From positions 1-48,259 of the forward strand of contig CAYRUQ010000010.1 in NCBI GenBank assembly GCA_964427595.1: a stretch of 48,259 nt of DNA. Reading direction: 5' to 3'. Below the pieces are notes generated by a model. That model saw only the letters and a list, made by a program, of their open reading frames with translations. It was not told the DNA's origin and did no database searches. Shown here piece after piece: positions 22,892 to 30,554 of the stretch (position 1 is the stretch's first letter; each line of letters begins with the position of its first letter). The position numbers and the translations under genes were made by a program. This stretch comes from Enterosoma sp964427595. GTDB taxonomy: Bacteria; Bacillota_I; Bacilli_A; RFN20; CAG-288.

Positions 22892-24112
22892 TCACAGATT
22901 CAACTCATCTTTCAAACGAGAGATATCCTCTTCGTCCATGATTTCTTCTTGTTCGACTTTCTTATTAGAAGAAGTCTTCTTTCTCTTTCCGATCTTTTCA
23001 AAATCATGTGTGTTAAGGTAAACCATCGCTTGATAGGGTTCAAGAACCTTGTTAGCTTTTAAAGAGGCCGCAACTTTCTCCATGTAAAGACCATTAAACG
23101 AATTCGATGTCTTCTTTAAGGAATAATCAATGATTAAAGTAATCATCTCATTAGTGAGATCAAAATCATTCTTTAACTTCTCAATCTCTTCATACATATA
23201 TTTGGGAAGTTGTTTGAGTTGAAAACGATTGAAAAGATAGTCTTGAGGTGTAGTGCTATTTAATGCGTCGATGTATTTCTTAACTTTTCCACTGACAGCT
23301 ACATTTTCGCCTGAAGTCGTCTCTTCAGGCGTGAAAGAATGAAGCTGACGACATTTCTCAACGAATTTTGTGGAGTAGAAAGAACCCTCTAAGCTAGTGC
23401 TATCAACGATGAGTTTAGCGGCAGTAGGAATGGATACCTGATAAAGCAAAATCGTATTCGAAATCATCTCTTTATCATCGCCATTTAACTTAAGAGAGAA
23501 GCTATTATTCTTAAGTTCAGCTTCAAGTTCATCAAAAGAGAAATCAACAGATGGTTTAATCTCTTTAGTGATCAAGTTTTCAGAGATGTCTTCAACTTGG
23601 ATACTATTCTCTTCAATCAAAGAAAAATAGATGTCTTTAAAATTAGCGGAAACATTGATGAACTCATTCTTTTTGAAGTTATCCATGCTTTTGAAATAAG
23701 AAGCGATTTCAAGATACTTTTTCTTTCCGACAATTGAAGAGAATAAGGGACGATAAAGTGGATCTGCGAAGAACTTCATAGGAGTATTAGGGGCAAAAAG
23801 ATGATAGCTATAAAAAATCCTCTGTTGATCTCTTTTTTCTTTCTTTCGATAAGTCTCTAAAAGTCCCATGCCTTCAAGGTTCATCCTAGCTTGAAGAAAC
23901 TCAGCTTCTTTTAAGCCAGTGTAGTTTAAAACCTCTTCATGTGAAAAGTAAGGGATGGAGATTTTAGAGAGAGCTAAAAAGCAGTGATATAAAGCAAAAG
24001 CTTGGTTTTTGATTATCGGTAAATAAAGACAAGCCAAAACTTCCTCGTCGATAGAAGAGAGCGTGAAATCACATTGGATTGATAGTACTGAATCAGGCTC
24101 TATTATCTGCAT
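22892..24112 (-). CDS. dnaB: DnaB-type replication initiation / helicase-loading protein
   Basis: Related to DnaB of Bacillus subtilis (the helicase co-loader, not the helicase). The 406 residues show an N-terminal winged-helix region (DEEVLACLYLPIIKNQAFALYHCFLAL ... LNYTGLKEAEFLQARMNLEGMGLLETY) and a C-terminal DnaB/DnaD-type helical domain (about 290-375, LTNEMITLIIDYSLKK ... YMEKVAASLKAN). A charged tail follows. I use the ATG at 24112, because a perfect -10 TATAAT ends 7 bp upstream of it; an upstream in-frame start at 24157 would lie before that promoter. There is no Shine-Dalgarno. It heads the dnaB-dnaI-C39 series. Confidence 0.8.
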   Translation of the reverse strand: MQIIEPDSVLSIQCDFTLSSIDEEVLACLYLPIIKNQAFALYHCFLALSKISIPYFSHEEVLNYTGLKEAEFLQARMNLEGMGLLETYRKKEKRDQQRIFYSYHLFAPNTPMKFFADPLYRPLFSSIVGKKKYLEIASYFKSMDNFKKNEFINVSANFKDIYFSLIEENSIQVEDISENLITKEIKPSVDFSFDELEAELKNNSFSLKLNGDDKEMISNTILLYQVSIPTAAKLIVDSTSLEGSFYSTKFVEKCRQLHSFTPEETTSGENVAVSGKVKKYIDALNSTTPQDYLFNRFQLKQLPKYMYEEIEKLKNDFDLTNEMITLIIDYSLKKTSNSFNGLYMEKVAASLKANKVLEPYQAMVYLNTHDFEKIGKRKKTSSNKKVEQEEIMDEEDISRLKDELNL

Positions 24113-24119
24113 AATTGAT

Positions 24120-24125
24120 ATTATA
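24120..24125 (-). promoter_or_regulatory. -10 element of dnaB, leaderless arrangement
   Basis: A perfect TATAAT on the minus strand is separated by 7 bp from the dnaB ATG, which puts the expected transcription start at the start codon itself. No clear -35 is found 16-18 bp upstream. Confidence 0.6.
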
Positions 24126-24177
24126 AAGCATTTTGAAGAACACTGGTTTGAAATCAAAAATTCCTTTATTTCTAGCG

Positions 24178-24198
24178 CATATCAGTTTAACTGATATG
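24178..24198. promoter_or_regulatory. Perfect palindrome, candidate operator before pyk
   Basis: CATATCAGTT (24178-24187), one T, and AACTGATATG (24189-24198) form a perfect inverted repeat with 10-bp arms. It ends exactly where the pyk -35 begins, between the divergent dnaB and pyk promoters. With no T run and a 1-nt centre it looks like a protein-binding site rather than a terminator. It is not a CcpA cre or Rex consensus. Confidence 0.65.
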
Positions 24199-24227
24199 TT
24201 GAATTAAATACTTTATAAGACTAAAAT
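24199..24227 (+). promoter_or_regulatory. Promoter of pyk-ROK-thrS
   Basis: TTGAAT (24199-24204), a 17-bp spacer and TAAAAT (24222-24227) form a good sigma-70 promoter. It gives a leader of about 45 nt ending in an AAGGAG Shine-Dalgarno 8 bp before the pyk ATG. Confidence 0.65.
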
Positions 24228-24278
24228 ATTTTAGTGTTTTGATTAATAAATTATTTTCGATAATTAAGGAGTGAGTTA

Positions 24279-25739
24279 ATGAATTATTGTATCGACAAGA
24301 AGACGAAGATCGTCTGTACTATCGGACCTGCCTCTCAAGACAAAGAGACGATGAAGAAGCTCTTGGCAAACGGTATGACTTGCATGCGTTTAAACTTCTC
24401 GCATGGTGATCACGCTGAACACCAAGGCAAAATCAACACACTCAGAGAGATTGAGAAAGAAGAGGGATTAATCATCCCTATCTGCTTAGATACTAAAGGA
24501 CCTGAAATTAGAACTGGTAAATTCGTCGGCGGTAAAGCTAGTTTCAAAGAAGGTGAAAGTGTCCGTATATACATGGGCACTGATGAGCTAGGCGATAATA
24601 CCCGCTTTGGAGTCACTTACACTGGTTTATATGACGATGCTGAAATCGGAACTCACATCCGCCTTGATGATGGAAACTTAGAGTTAGAAGTCACCGATAA
24701 AGACAAGAAGAAAAAAGAACTCATCTGCAGAGTCTTAAACGACCATACCTGTAATGATAGAAGAGGTGTCAACTGCCCTGGTGCTCATCTCAACATGGAT
24801 TATCTCTCTCCTCAAGATAGATCTGATCTCATTTATGGTTGTGAGCAGCATGTCGATATCTGCTCTGCTTCCTTCGTCAGAAATGTCAAAGATATCCAAG
24901 AAATTCGTGATCTCTTCCATGAACATGGTGGAGATAACATCTTGATCTTCTCCAAGATTGAAAATACTGAAGCTATCGAAAATCTCGATGACATCATCAA
25001 AGAATCCGACGGCATCATGATCGCTAGAGGTGATCTCGGTATTGAGATTCCTCTCGAGATGGTTCCTGTTTATCAAAAATTGATCATCGAGAAATGCCGT
25101 CAGCTTGGTAAACCGGTCATCACCGCTACTCAGATGCTCGATTCGATGATCAGAAATCCCTATCCGACTAGAGCTGAAGTCTCTGATGTCGCCTGGTCGA
25201 TTGAAGAAGGCACTGATGCCATCATGCTTTCTGGTGAATCAGCCAATGGTGAATATCCAGTGGAAGCCGTCAACATGCAAGCGAGAATCGCTACTACGAT
25301 GGAAGCCCAGTTCGATTATCAGAAAGCTTCCAAGCAAGCCTTCGTCTCCTCCTCTAAAACGACTAACGATGCTATCGCTGCCGCTGTCGCTGATACTGCT
25401 CAACTAGTCAACGCTAAATTGATCGTCTGTTTCTCAGTCAGTGGTATGACGGCTGTTCGTATCTCTAAGACAAGACCGGTCTGTCCCGTCTTTGTCGTCT
25501 CCTCCGATCAAGATGTCTTAGCTCATTCGATGCTCTTTTATGCCAACTACCCTTATAAAGTCAGCAAAGTCCCTCAATTCTTAGAAGAGATGGAAGTCCT
25601 CGCTTTGAAGATCGCTAAAGATTATTCACTTCCTAATGGTTCTAAAATCATCCTCACTGGTGGTACACCAGTTGGTGCTGGTAAAACTAATTTCTTAAAA
25701 GTTCTCACTCTCAATGAGAATTCCGCTGAAGATGACTGA
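24279..25739 (+). CDS. pyk: Pyruvate kinase
   Basis: The last glycolytic step, phosphoenolpyruvate plus ADP to pyruvate plus ATP. The 486 residues show KTKIVCTIGPAS, RLNFSHGDH, LDTKGPEIRTG, the active-site signature IFSKIENTEAIENLDDII, GIMIARGDLGIEIP and KPVITATQMLDSMI. A C-terminal alpha/beta regulatory domain ends at LTGGTPVGAGKTNFLKVL. There is no extra phosphohistidine-like domain as in Bacillus. Codons ending in C dominate, consistent with high expression. It is the first gene of a plus-strand unit with the ROK kinase and thrS. Confidence 0.97.
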   Translation: MNYCIDKKTKIVCTIGPASQDKETMKKLLANGMTCMRLNFSHGDHAEHQGKINTLREIEKEEGLIIPICLDTKGPEIRTGKFVGGKASFKEGESVRIYMGTDELGDNTRFGVTYTGLYDDAEIGTHIRLDDGNLELEVTDKDKKKKELICRVLNDHTCNDRRGVNCPGAHLNMDYLSPQDRSDLIYGCEQHVDICSASFVRNVKDIQEIRDLFHEHGGDNILIFSKIENTEAIENLDDIIKESDGIMIARGDLGIEIPLEMVPVYQKLIIEKCRQLGKPVITATQMLDSMIRNPYPTRAEVSDVAWSIEEGTDAIMLSGESANGEYPVEAVNMQARIATTMEAQFDYQKASKQAFVSSSKTTNDAIAAAVADTAQLVNAKLIVCFSVSGMTAVRISKTRPVCPVFVVSSDQDVLAHSMLFYANYPYKVSKVPQFLEEMEVLALKIAKDYSLPNGSKIILTGGTPVGAGKTNFLKVLTLNENSAEDD

Positions 25740-25758
25740 GTAAGAAAGGAACTCATCT

Positions 25759-26631
25759 ATGGCACTTGATAAAGTTATCGCAATCGATTGTGGAGGAACT
25801 AACCTCAGAGCAGCTGTCATCGATAAAGAGATGAATATTCTCGCTGTCAGAAGAGGCCCCACTGTTCACGACGACGGGGAGACTCTCTTTCAAAAGATGA
25901 AATCATTAGTTTTGGAAGTGGCAGAAGAAGCCCATGTCCAAGTTGAAGGAATCGGTGTTTCTATCTGTGGTATCGTCTCTCATAACAAAGTCGGAAGGTG
26001 TGGAAATCTCGGCTTAGAATTCGGATTTGATTTCTATTCCCGTTTTGTCGACTCCTTCCCTAACGCCAAGATCAGAATCGCTAATGATGGAAACTGCTCT
26101 GCTTTAGCCGAAGCTTATTATGGTGTCAACAAAGGTCTTCCTGATTCTGCTTTCATCACGATATCCTCTGGTATCGGAATCGGTGTCATCCACTCGGGTG
26201 AGATGATTGATCTTCCTTTAGAGGGTGGAAGAATGATGATCGAATACAATCAAAAATTTTATGAGACCGAATATCTTTGCTCCGGTAAGGGAATCGTCCG
26301 TCTTTGTGCGTTAAATGGAGTCAAAGTTGAAAACGCAGCTGATTTCTTCAATCACGTTAGAAGACACGAGGATGAGTACATTAGAATCTACAACATTTGG
26401 CTTCGTTTGATCGGTCTTTGGTTTGGAAATCTCCACATACTTTTCAACTGCGAATCCTATGCATTAAGTGGTGGTGTCATTCAAAGTGCTGATGTCTTCT
26501 TAGATGATCTTCAGAAAGTAGCTAACGCATCAATCGCCTCTTGGCATCTTCATCCTATCCGTTTTAAGATTGCTCACTTCAAACAGGATGTCGGACTTTG
26601 TGGAGCCGCCTGTTTACCTTTATTAGATTAA
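25759..26631 (+). CDS. ROK-family sugar kinase (probable glucokinase)
   Basis: An ATP-dependent sugar kinase of the ROK family: the N-terminal phosphate-binding motif IAIDCGGTNLRAAVID, the catalytic Asp in IANDGNCSALAEAYYG, and the second phosphate motif ISSGIGIGVIHSG. The zinc signature CxCGxxGCxE of most ROK kinases is missing; its place reads TEYLCSGKGIVRLC. The 290-residue length is normal. It follows pyk by 19 bp with an AAAGGA Shine-Dalgarno, so a role in glucose phosphorylation for glycolysis is the natural inference. Substrate specificity cannot be read from the sequence. Confidence 0.82.
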   Translation: MALDKVIAIDCGGTNLRAAVIDKEMNILAVRRGPTVHDDGETLFQKMKSLVLEVAEEAHVQVEGIGVSICGIVSHNKVGRCGNLGLEFGFDFYSRFVDSFPNAKIRIANDGNCSALAEAYYGVNKGLPDSAFITISSGIGIGVIHSGEMIDLPLEGGRMMIEYNQKFYETEYLCSGKGIVRLCALNGVKVENAADFFNHVRRHEDEYIRIYNIWLRLIGLWFGNLHILFNCESYALSGGVIQSADVFLDDLQKVANASIASWHLHPIRFKIAHFKQDVGLCGAACLPLLD

Positions 26632-26649
26632 TCAAGAAAGAAGGTCGTT

Positions 26650-28575
26650 ATGAAAATCACTTTTCCCGATAAGAAAGTTCGTGAATACCAAGATGGTCTC
26701 ACTCCTTTAGAAATCGCCTCATCGATCGTCCCTTCTTTAGCTAAGAGAACTATCTGCGCTAATGTCGATGGTGAACTTTATGATAAAGATGAGCCTATCA
26801 ACAAGGATTGTACTTTTGAAATCATCACCGAAGAATCTGAAGAAGCTCTTCATGTTTTAAGACACTCAGCTGCTCACTTGTTAGCTGAAGCGGTCATGCA
26901 TCTCTATCCTGATGCCAACTTCGCTTATGGCCCAGCTACTGAAGAAGGTTTCTTCTATGACATCCGCTTTAGTAAACCTATCTCTGAGACTGAAGATCTT
27001 CCTAAAATCGAAGCTGAGATGAAGAGGATTATCTCTTTAAATGAGAAAATCACTAGAAAAGATGTCACTGCTAGTGAAGCTAAGACCTATTTTGAAAATC
27101 AAAAATACAAACTGATTCACATCGATGAATTAGATGATAAAGACGCTTTGATTTCCGTCTACTCACAAGGTGATTTCACTGATCTCTGCTTAGGACCACA
27201 TATGCCTTCAACTGGTGCGATCAAGGCCATTAAATTACTTTCCACTTCCGCTTGTTATTTCAAAGGTGATAAGAATAACGACTCTCTAACAAGAATTTAT
27301 GGTACCGCCTTCTTCTCTCAGAAAGATCTTGATGAATATCTCCACATTTTAGAAGAAAGAAAAGAATGCGATCATAAGAGAATCGGAAGAGAGATGGGTT
27401 TATTCATGATCTCTGATTATGGACCTGGTCTTCCTTTCTGGCTTCCTAATGGCATGCTCGTCAGACATCAACTGGAAAACTACTACTGGGAACTTGCCAT
27501 GAATAACAACTACAACATGATCATGACTCCTCAAATTCTCTCTAGACAGCTTTGGGAAACCTCTGGTCACTGGAAAGAGTACAAGGATAACATGTATATC
27601 ACCAAGGTCGATGGTCGTCCTTTTGCCATCAAACCGATGAATTGCCCTGGTGCTATCTTGGCTTATCAAAATAATCTCCACTCTTATAGAGAGCTACCTT
27701 ATCGTTTAGCTGAACTCGGCTTAGTTCATAGACATGAAGCTTCCGGCGCTTTAAACGGACTCTTCCGTGTCAGAGCCTTCACTCAGGATGACGCCCATAT
27801 CTTCTTAGCTTTCGAACAAATCAAGGATGAGATGAAGAGACTTCTTAAAATCTTTGATGGAGTTTATAAGCTCTTCAACCTCAATTACACAATCGAACTT
27901 TCAACCCGTCCTTTAGATAAATATGTCGGTAAGATTTCTACCTGGGATAAAGCAGAAGAGATGCTTAAAGAAAGCCTTGAAGAAAACGGCATCCCTTATA
28001 AGATCAACCCTGGCGATGGCGCTTTCTATGGTCCGAAACTCGACTTCAAGTTCAAGGATTCATTAAACAGAATCTGGCAGTGTGGAACCATCCAACTTGA
28101 TATGCAGCTTCCTCATCGCTTCAAATGTACCTATATCTCCAAAGACGGAACTGAAAAAGAACCCGTCATGATTCATCGAGCGATCTTCGGTTCGATTGAA
28201 CGTTTCTTAGCTATCATCACTGAAAATTACAAAGGCGCTTTCCCGACTTGGTTAGCACCTGAACAGTGCAGAATCTTAGTAGTCAATAACACTGATTTAG
28301 CTCAGATGGATTACGCTAAGAATGTGTACGCCAAACTCAAGATGCACAATATCCGTGTCTCTTTAGATGATAGAAACGAAAAGCTCGGTTATAAATTTAG
28401 AGACGCTCAAACGATGAAAGTCTCTTACACTCTCGTCATCGGAAATAGAGAAGCTGAAGATGAAACTCTCACCTATAGAATCCATGGTTCTAAAGATGCT
28501 AAGACTGTCACTCTCTCTCAGTTTGTCTCTCTCATCAATAAAGACATCAAAACTAGAGCATATAAACGCTCATAA
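26650..28575 (+). CDS. thrS: Threonyl-tRNA synthetase
   Basis: A class II synthetase. The 641 residues carry an N-terminal TGS domain, the editing domain with RHSAAHLLAEA (HxxxH) and CYFKGDKNN, the catalytic core with zinc-site residues in MNCPG, HRHEASGALNGLFRVRAFTQDDAHIFL and HRAIFGSIERFLAIITE, and a C-terminal anticodon domain. The Shine-Dalgarno is a modest GAAGG. There is no T-box leader; the gene is 18 bp downstream of the ROK kinase and ends at a strong terminator. In Bacillus thrS also lies near dnaB-dnaI, here on the diverging side. Confidence 0.97.
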   Translation: MKITFPDKKVREYQDGLTPLEIASSIVPSLAKRTICANVDGELYDKDEPINKDCTFEIITEESEEALHVLRHSAAHLLAEAVMHLYPDANFAYGPATEEGFFYDIRFSKPISETEDLPKIEAEMKRIISLNEKITRKDVTASEAKTYFENQKYKLIHIDELDDKDALISVYSQGDFTDLCLGPHMPSTGAIKAIKLLSTSACYFKGDKNNDSLTRIYGTAFFSQKDLDEYLHILEERKECDHKRIGREMGLFMISDYGPGLPFWLPNGMLVRHQLENYYWELAMNNNYNMIMTPQILSRQLWETSGHWKEYKDNMYITKVDGRPFAIKPMNCPGAILAYQNNLHSYRELPYRLAELGLVHRHEASGALNGLFRVRAFTQDDAHIFLAFEQIKDEMKRLLKIFDGVYKLFNLNYTIELSTRPLDKYVGKISTWDKAEEMLKESLEENGIPYKINPGDGAFYGPKLDFKFKDSLNRIWQCGTIQLDMQLPHRFKCTYISKDGTEKEPVMIHRAIFGSIERFLAIITENYKGAFPTWLAPEQCRILVVNNTDLAQMDYAKNVYAKLKMHNIRVSLDDRNEKLGYKFRDAQTMKVSYTLVIGNREAEDETLTYRIHGSKDAKTVTLSQFVSLINKDIKTRAYKRS

Positions 28576-28600
28576 TCAATCAATAAATTACAAATATAAA

Positions 28601-28634
28601 AAAGAACCAGTGAAAGGGGCCTGGTTCTTTTTTT
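28601..28634. terminator. Bidirectional terminator between thrS and the FtsL-like gene
   Basis: AAAGAACCAG (28601-28610) and CTGGTTCTTT (28621-28630) form a perfect 10-bp stem with a 10-nt loop. It is followed by a T run on the plus strand (28628-28634) and by TTTTATATTTG on the minus strand. It serves both the pyk-thrS unit and the mraZ-rsmH unit. A second 7-bp hairpin, AGTCGGT/ACCGACT, lies at 28642-28662. Confidence 0.85.
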
Positions 28635-28696
28635 GTTTGTCAGTCGGTGAGAGGAACCGACTTGTTTTTAGAAAGGAGGTATTCTAAGCAGCACTC

Positions 28697-28933
28697 TCAG
28701 CTGCCACTAGGCAGTAGTGTATATTCGTCAACTGAAGTATCATTTTCAGCTTGTTGAAGCACATAATTCGTCACGATGTTGTCGCTGACGTAGCGATTGC
28801 TCTCGCTGACGTTAACGGCTACCACTGTGATGATCAGAGCAAAAGAAAAGAGTACGCACGCACAAGTGCCGCCGATTGACTTAACTGTGTGATTAAGTTT
28901 TTTAGCACCAGTACGGTGAAGTCTATCCTTCAT
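28697..28933 (-). CDS. Small single-pass membrane protein in the FtsL position
   Basis: A 78-residue protein with a basic N-terminus (KDRLHRTGAKKLNHTVKS), one membrane segment (about 21-42) and a 35-residue extracytoplasmic tail. Its position directly after rsmH, with an 11-bp overlap, and its topology match FtsL of the division complex. It is shorter than usual FtsL (100-120 residues), and I see no clear leucine heptads. Sequence alone does not prove the family. It is the last gene before the bidirectional terminator; no pbp, mraY or mur gene follows. Confidence 0.55.
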   Translation of the reverse strand: MKDRLHRTGAKKLNHTVKSIGGTCACVLFSFALIITVVAVNVSESNRYVSDNIVTNYVLQQAENDTSVDEYTLLPSGS

Positions 28934-29888
28934 CGGTATCTTTCCTTTCTAGAGCTCTTAATAAAGCGGGCTTAGCTCTGTTGTTCCGCTTCAGTTCGGC
29001 CTCTTTCGCACGGATGGGTTTCCTTGTCAGTTGGAGGTACTGAACTTTGCTATCGACGGGAGGGAGATATTTGTCGACAGCCGGTTTTTTACTGACTCGA
29101 TTGAAGAGGTCTTTGACGATTCTGTCTTCTTCATAGTTGAAAGTGATGATGACGATCACTCCGCCAGGACTTAAGAAATTGATAGCTTCTTCAAGTCCCT
29201 TTTTCAGCTCGTTCATCTCTTGGTTGACCTCGTACCTGAGACCTAGGAAGAACTGTTTGGCAGGATGTCCTTCTTTTCTTAGCTCAGATACTGGAAGTGA
29301 ACTCTTGATGATGTCGACGAGCTCGAAGGTGGTTTCTATTGGCTTGATTTGACGCCGGGCGATGATGGTTTCAACCACTTTTTTATAGTGGTGACACTCT
29401 CCTAAGTCTCTGAAGACTCTGATAAGTTCTCTTTCACTGTAGGTGTTGACGACATCTGCGGCAGTCATGGTATCACGTTGATCCATCCTCATGTCTAATG
29501 AAGAATCAAAGCGATAGGAGAAACCTCTCATCGGGTCATCAAACTGGGGCGAAGAGACACCGATATCGAAGAGGACCAAATCTGCGCCTTGAATGCCGTC
29601 TCTCTTCATGTGAGAAACCGCCTTTGAATAGGGGGATTGAATAATGTTGAGCTTGACGCTTTCTGAGAAATGAGAAAGTTTTTCATCACAATAGGAGATC
29701 GCTTCTGCATCTTTGTCAAAACCATAGAAGATAGGAGGGTTTTCTTTATCAGCAAGAAGTTCGAGAATTTGTGAGGAATGACCGGCTCGTCCAAGAGTCA
29801 TGTCGACAAAAACGTGGACCTGATCACTTTTGACGAAGCTGAGCACTTCCTCTAACAACACTGGTTGATGAAGATTATAGTTATCCAT
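28923..29888 (-). CDS. rsmH: 16S rRNA (cytosine(1402)-N4)-methyltransferase
   Basis: RsmH (MraW) methylates C1402 in the 16S rRNA decoding centre. Of its 321 residues the opening HQPVLLEEVLSF and SAM motif DMTLGRAGHS are typical, as are GADLVLFDIGVSSPQFD, GFSYRFDSSLDMRMD and VNQEMNELKKGLEEAINFLSPGGVIVIITFNYEEDRIVK. It overlaps mraZ by 8 bp. The mraZ-rsmH-ftsL order is the start of the classical division/cell-wall cluster. Confidence 0.95.
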   Translation of the reverse strand: MDNYNLHQPVLLEEVLSFVKSDQVHVFVDMTLGRAGHSSQILELLADKENPPIFYGFDKDAEAISYCDEKLSHFSESVKLNIIQSPYSKAVSHMKRDGIQGADLVLFDIGVSSPQFDDPMRGFSYRFDSSLDMRMDQRDTMTAADVVNTYSERELIRVFRDLGECHHYKKVVETIIARRQIKPIETTFELVDIIKSSLPVSELRKEGHPAKQFFLGLRYEVNQEMNELKKGLEEAINFLSPGGVIVIITFNYEEDRIVKDLFNRVSKKPAVDKYLPPVDSKVQYLQLTRKPIRAKEAELKRNNRAKPALLRALERKDTDEG

Positions 29889-30321
29889 TGACGGGTTGTA
29901 TCAGATGCTGTGCATCGTTTGCAAAACTCTCTTCTTCTTCTTTGCTGACCTCAGAATAACGCATTGCATCCCAGACCTGTAATTGATCACCGATGCCGAG
30001 AATGATAACCTTCTTCCCGGTCTTCGTTTTCTCAAGCAATGGTTTAGGTAAGAGGATGCGGTTGTGGGAATCGATTTGAATCTCAAATGAGTTACTGAGA
30101 AACACACGTTTTACACGACGAGCTGTGGAATCAAACTCGATGGCACTATTACTGAAGCTGGCGACGATTTTCTCGAAGACAGCTTTGGGATAGAGTTCAA
30201 TGCAATCATCGAGTCCATACGAAACAAAGCAAGTTTGACCAGCAAACTGATCACGATATAGCGATGGTAAGGCCATTCTGCCTTTATCGTCGATGGCAGC
30301 TTCTTTTTGTCCGTAAAACAT
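29881..30321 (-). CDS. mraZ: MraZ transcriptional regulator
   Basis: A DNA-binding regulator of the division cluster with two AbrB-like repeats: IDDKGRMALPSLYRDQF in the first half and IDSHNRILLPKPLLEKT in the second. The ATG at 30321 starts at MFYGQKEAAIDDKGR, the normal MraZ N-terminus (146 residues); an upstream in-frame extension to 30465 runs through the promoter and is rejected. The upstream region contains phased GTGG repeats expected for MraZ autoregulation. Confidence 0.94.
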   Translation of the reverse strand: MFYGQKEAAIDDKGRMALPSLYRDQFAGQTCFVSYGLDDCIELYPKAVFEKIVASFSNSAIEFDSTARRVKRVFLSNSFEIQIDSHNRILLPKPLLEKTKTGKKVIILGIGDQLQVWDAMRYSEVSKEEEESFANDAQHLIQPVNG

Positions 30322-30330
30322 TTCCCGTTT

Positions 30331-30377
30331 ACCACTTTCGCCCACTATTATACACAAATAACCCACATCACAACCAC
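30331..30377 (-). promoter_or_regulatory. mraZ promoter overlapped by phased MraZ-box repeats
   Basis: On the minus strand a perfect -10 TATAAT lies at 30347-30352. Around it, pentamers GTGGT, GTGGG, GTGTA, GTGGG and GTGGT occur at 30331, 30341, 30351, 30362 and 30373 (plus-strand left ends), spaced 10-11 bp. Tandem GTG(G/T)-type repeats about 10 bp apart are the known form of MraZ operators. TTGTGA (30368-30373) is a possible -35 with a short spacer. Confidence 0.7.
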
Positions 30378-30416
30378 TTAATTTTCTAAATTGAATATCA
30401 AATAGAAGGCGAAACC

Positions 30417-30446
30417 TAGCAACCTTGAAAATTAAACAGGTTGCTA
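30417..30446. repeat. Inverted repeat upstream of the mraZ promoter
   Basis: TAGCAACC (30417-30424) and GGTTGCTA (30439-30446) are perfect 8-bp arms 14 bp apart. They lie between the terminator at 30452-30498 and the mraZ promoter. There is no T run, so it may be a DNA operator or a read-through hairpin. Confidence 0.5.
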
Positions 30447-30451
30447 CATAA

Positions 30452-30498
30452 CAAAAAAGGCGCAAGTACCTATCATTTTTTGATGACAGGTTGCGCCT
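30452..30498 (-). terminator. Terminator of the ftsQAZ-pheST-thyX-yceD operon
   Basis: AGGCGCAA (30458-30465) pairs with TTGCGCCT (30491-30498). An inner continuation (CCT/AGG, TCAT/ATGA with one mismatch) lies around a T-rich loop. On the minus strand it is followed by TTTTTTG. It lies 57 bp after the yceD-like stop. Confidence 0.8.
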
Positions 30499-30554
30499 AT
30501 GTCCGAAATTGTAAAGAAATTAAGAAAATTTTATCGCTCTATTGCCAAAACTAA

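Noticed and set aside
22892..24157. 421-aa form of DnaB starting at 24157
   Set aside because: The extra 15 residues would be encoded upstream of and across the -10, and do not look conserved.
24113..24278. Possible replication origin near dnaB, because of the AT-rich palindromic region
   Set aside because: No cluster of TTATNCACA DnaA boxes is present and dnaA/dnaN are not in the window.
26632..26650. T-box riboswitch before thrS or other synthetase genes
   Set aside because: Upstream gaps of thrS, pheS, aspS and hisS are only a few bases; no specifier loop or T-box sequence fits. The glyS gap of 50 bp is also too short.
28460..28687. 75-aa plus-strand ORF overlapping the thrS end and the terminator
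   Set aside because: It runs in another frame through thrS and across a strong intrinsic terminator, with no coding character.
28672..28700. Short plus-strand gene behind the strong Shine-Dalgarno at 28672-28680
   Set aside because: No ATG, GTG or TTG lies at a workable distance, and the frame from ATT closes after nine codons.
29881..30465. 194-aa form of MraZ starting at 30465
   Set aside because: The first 48 residues run through the promoter and operator repeats and do not resemble MraZ; the ATG at 30321 gives the normal N-terminus.
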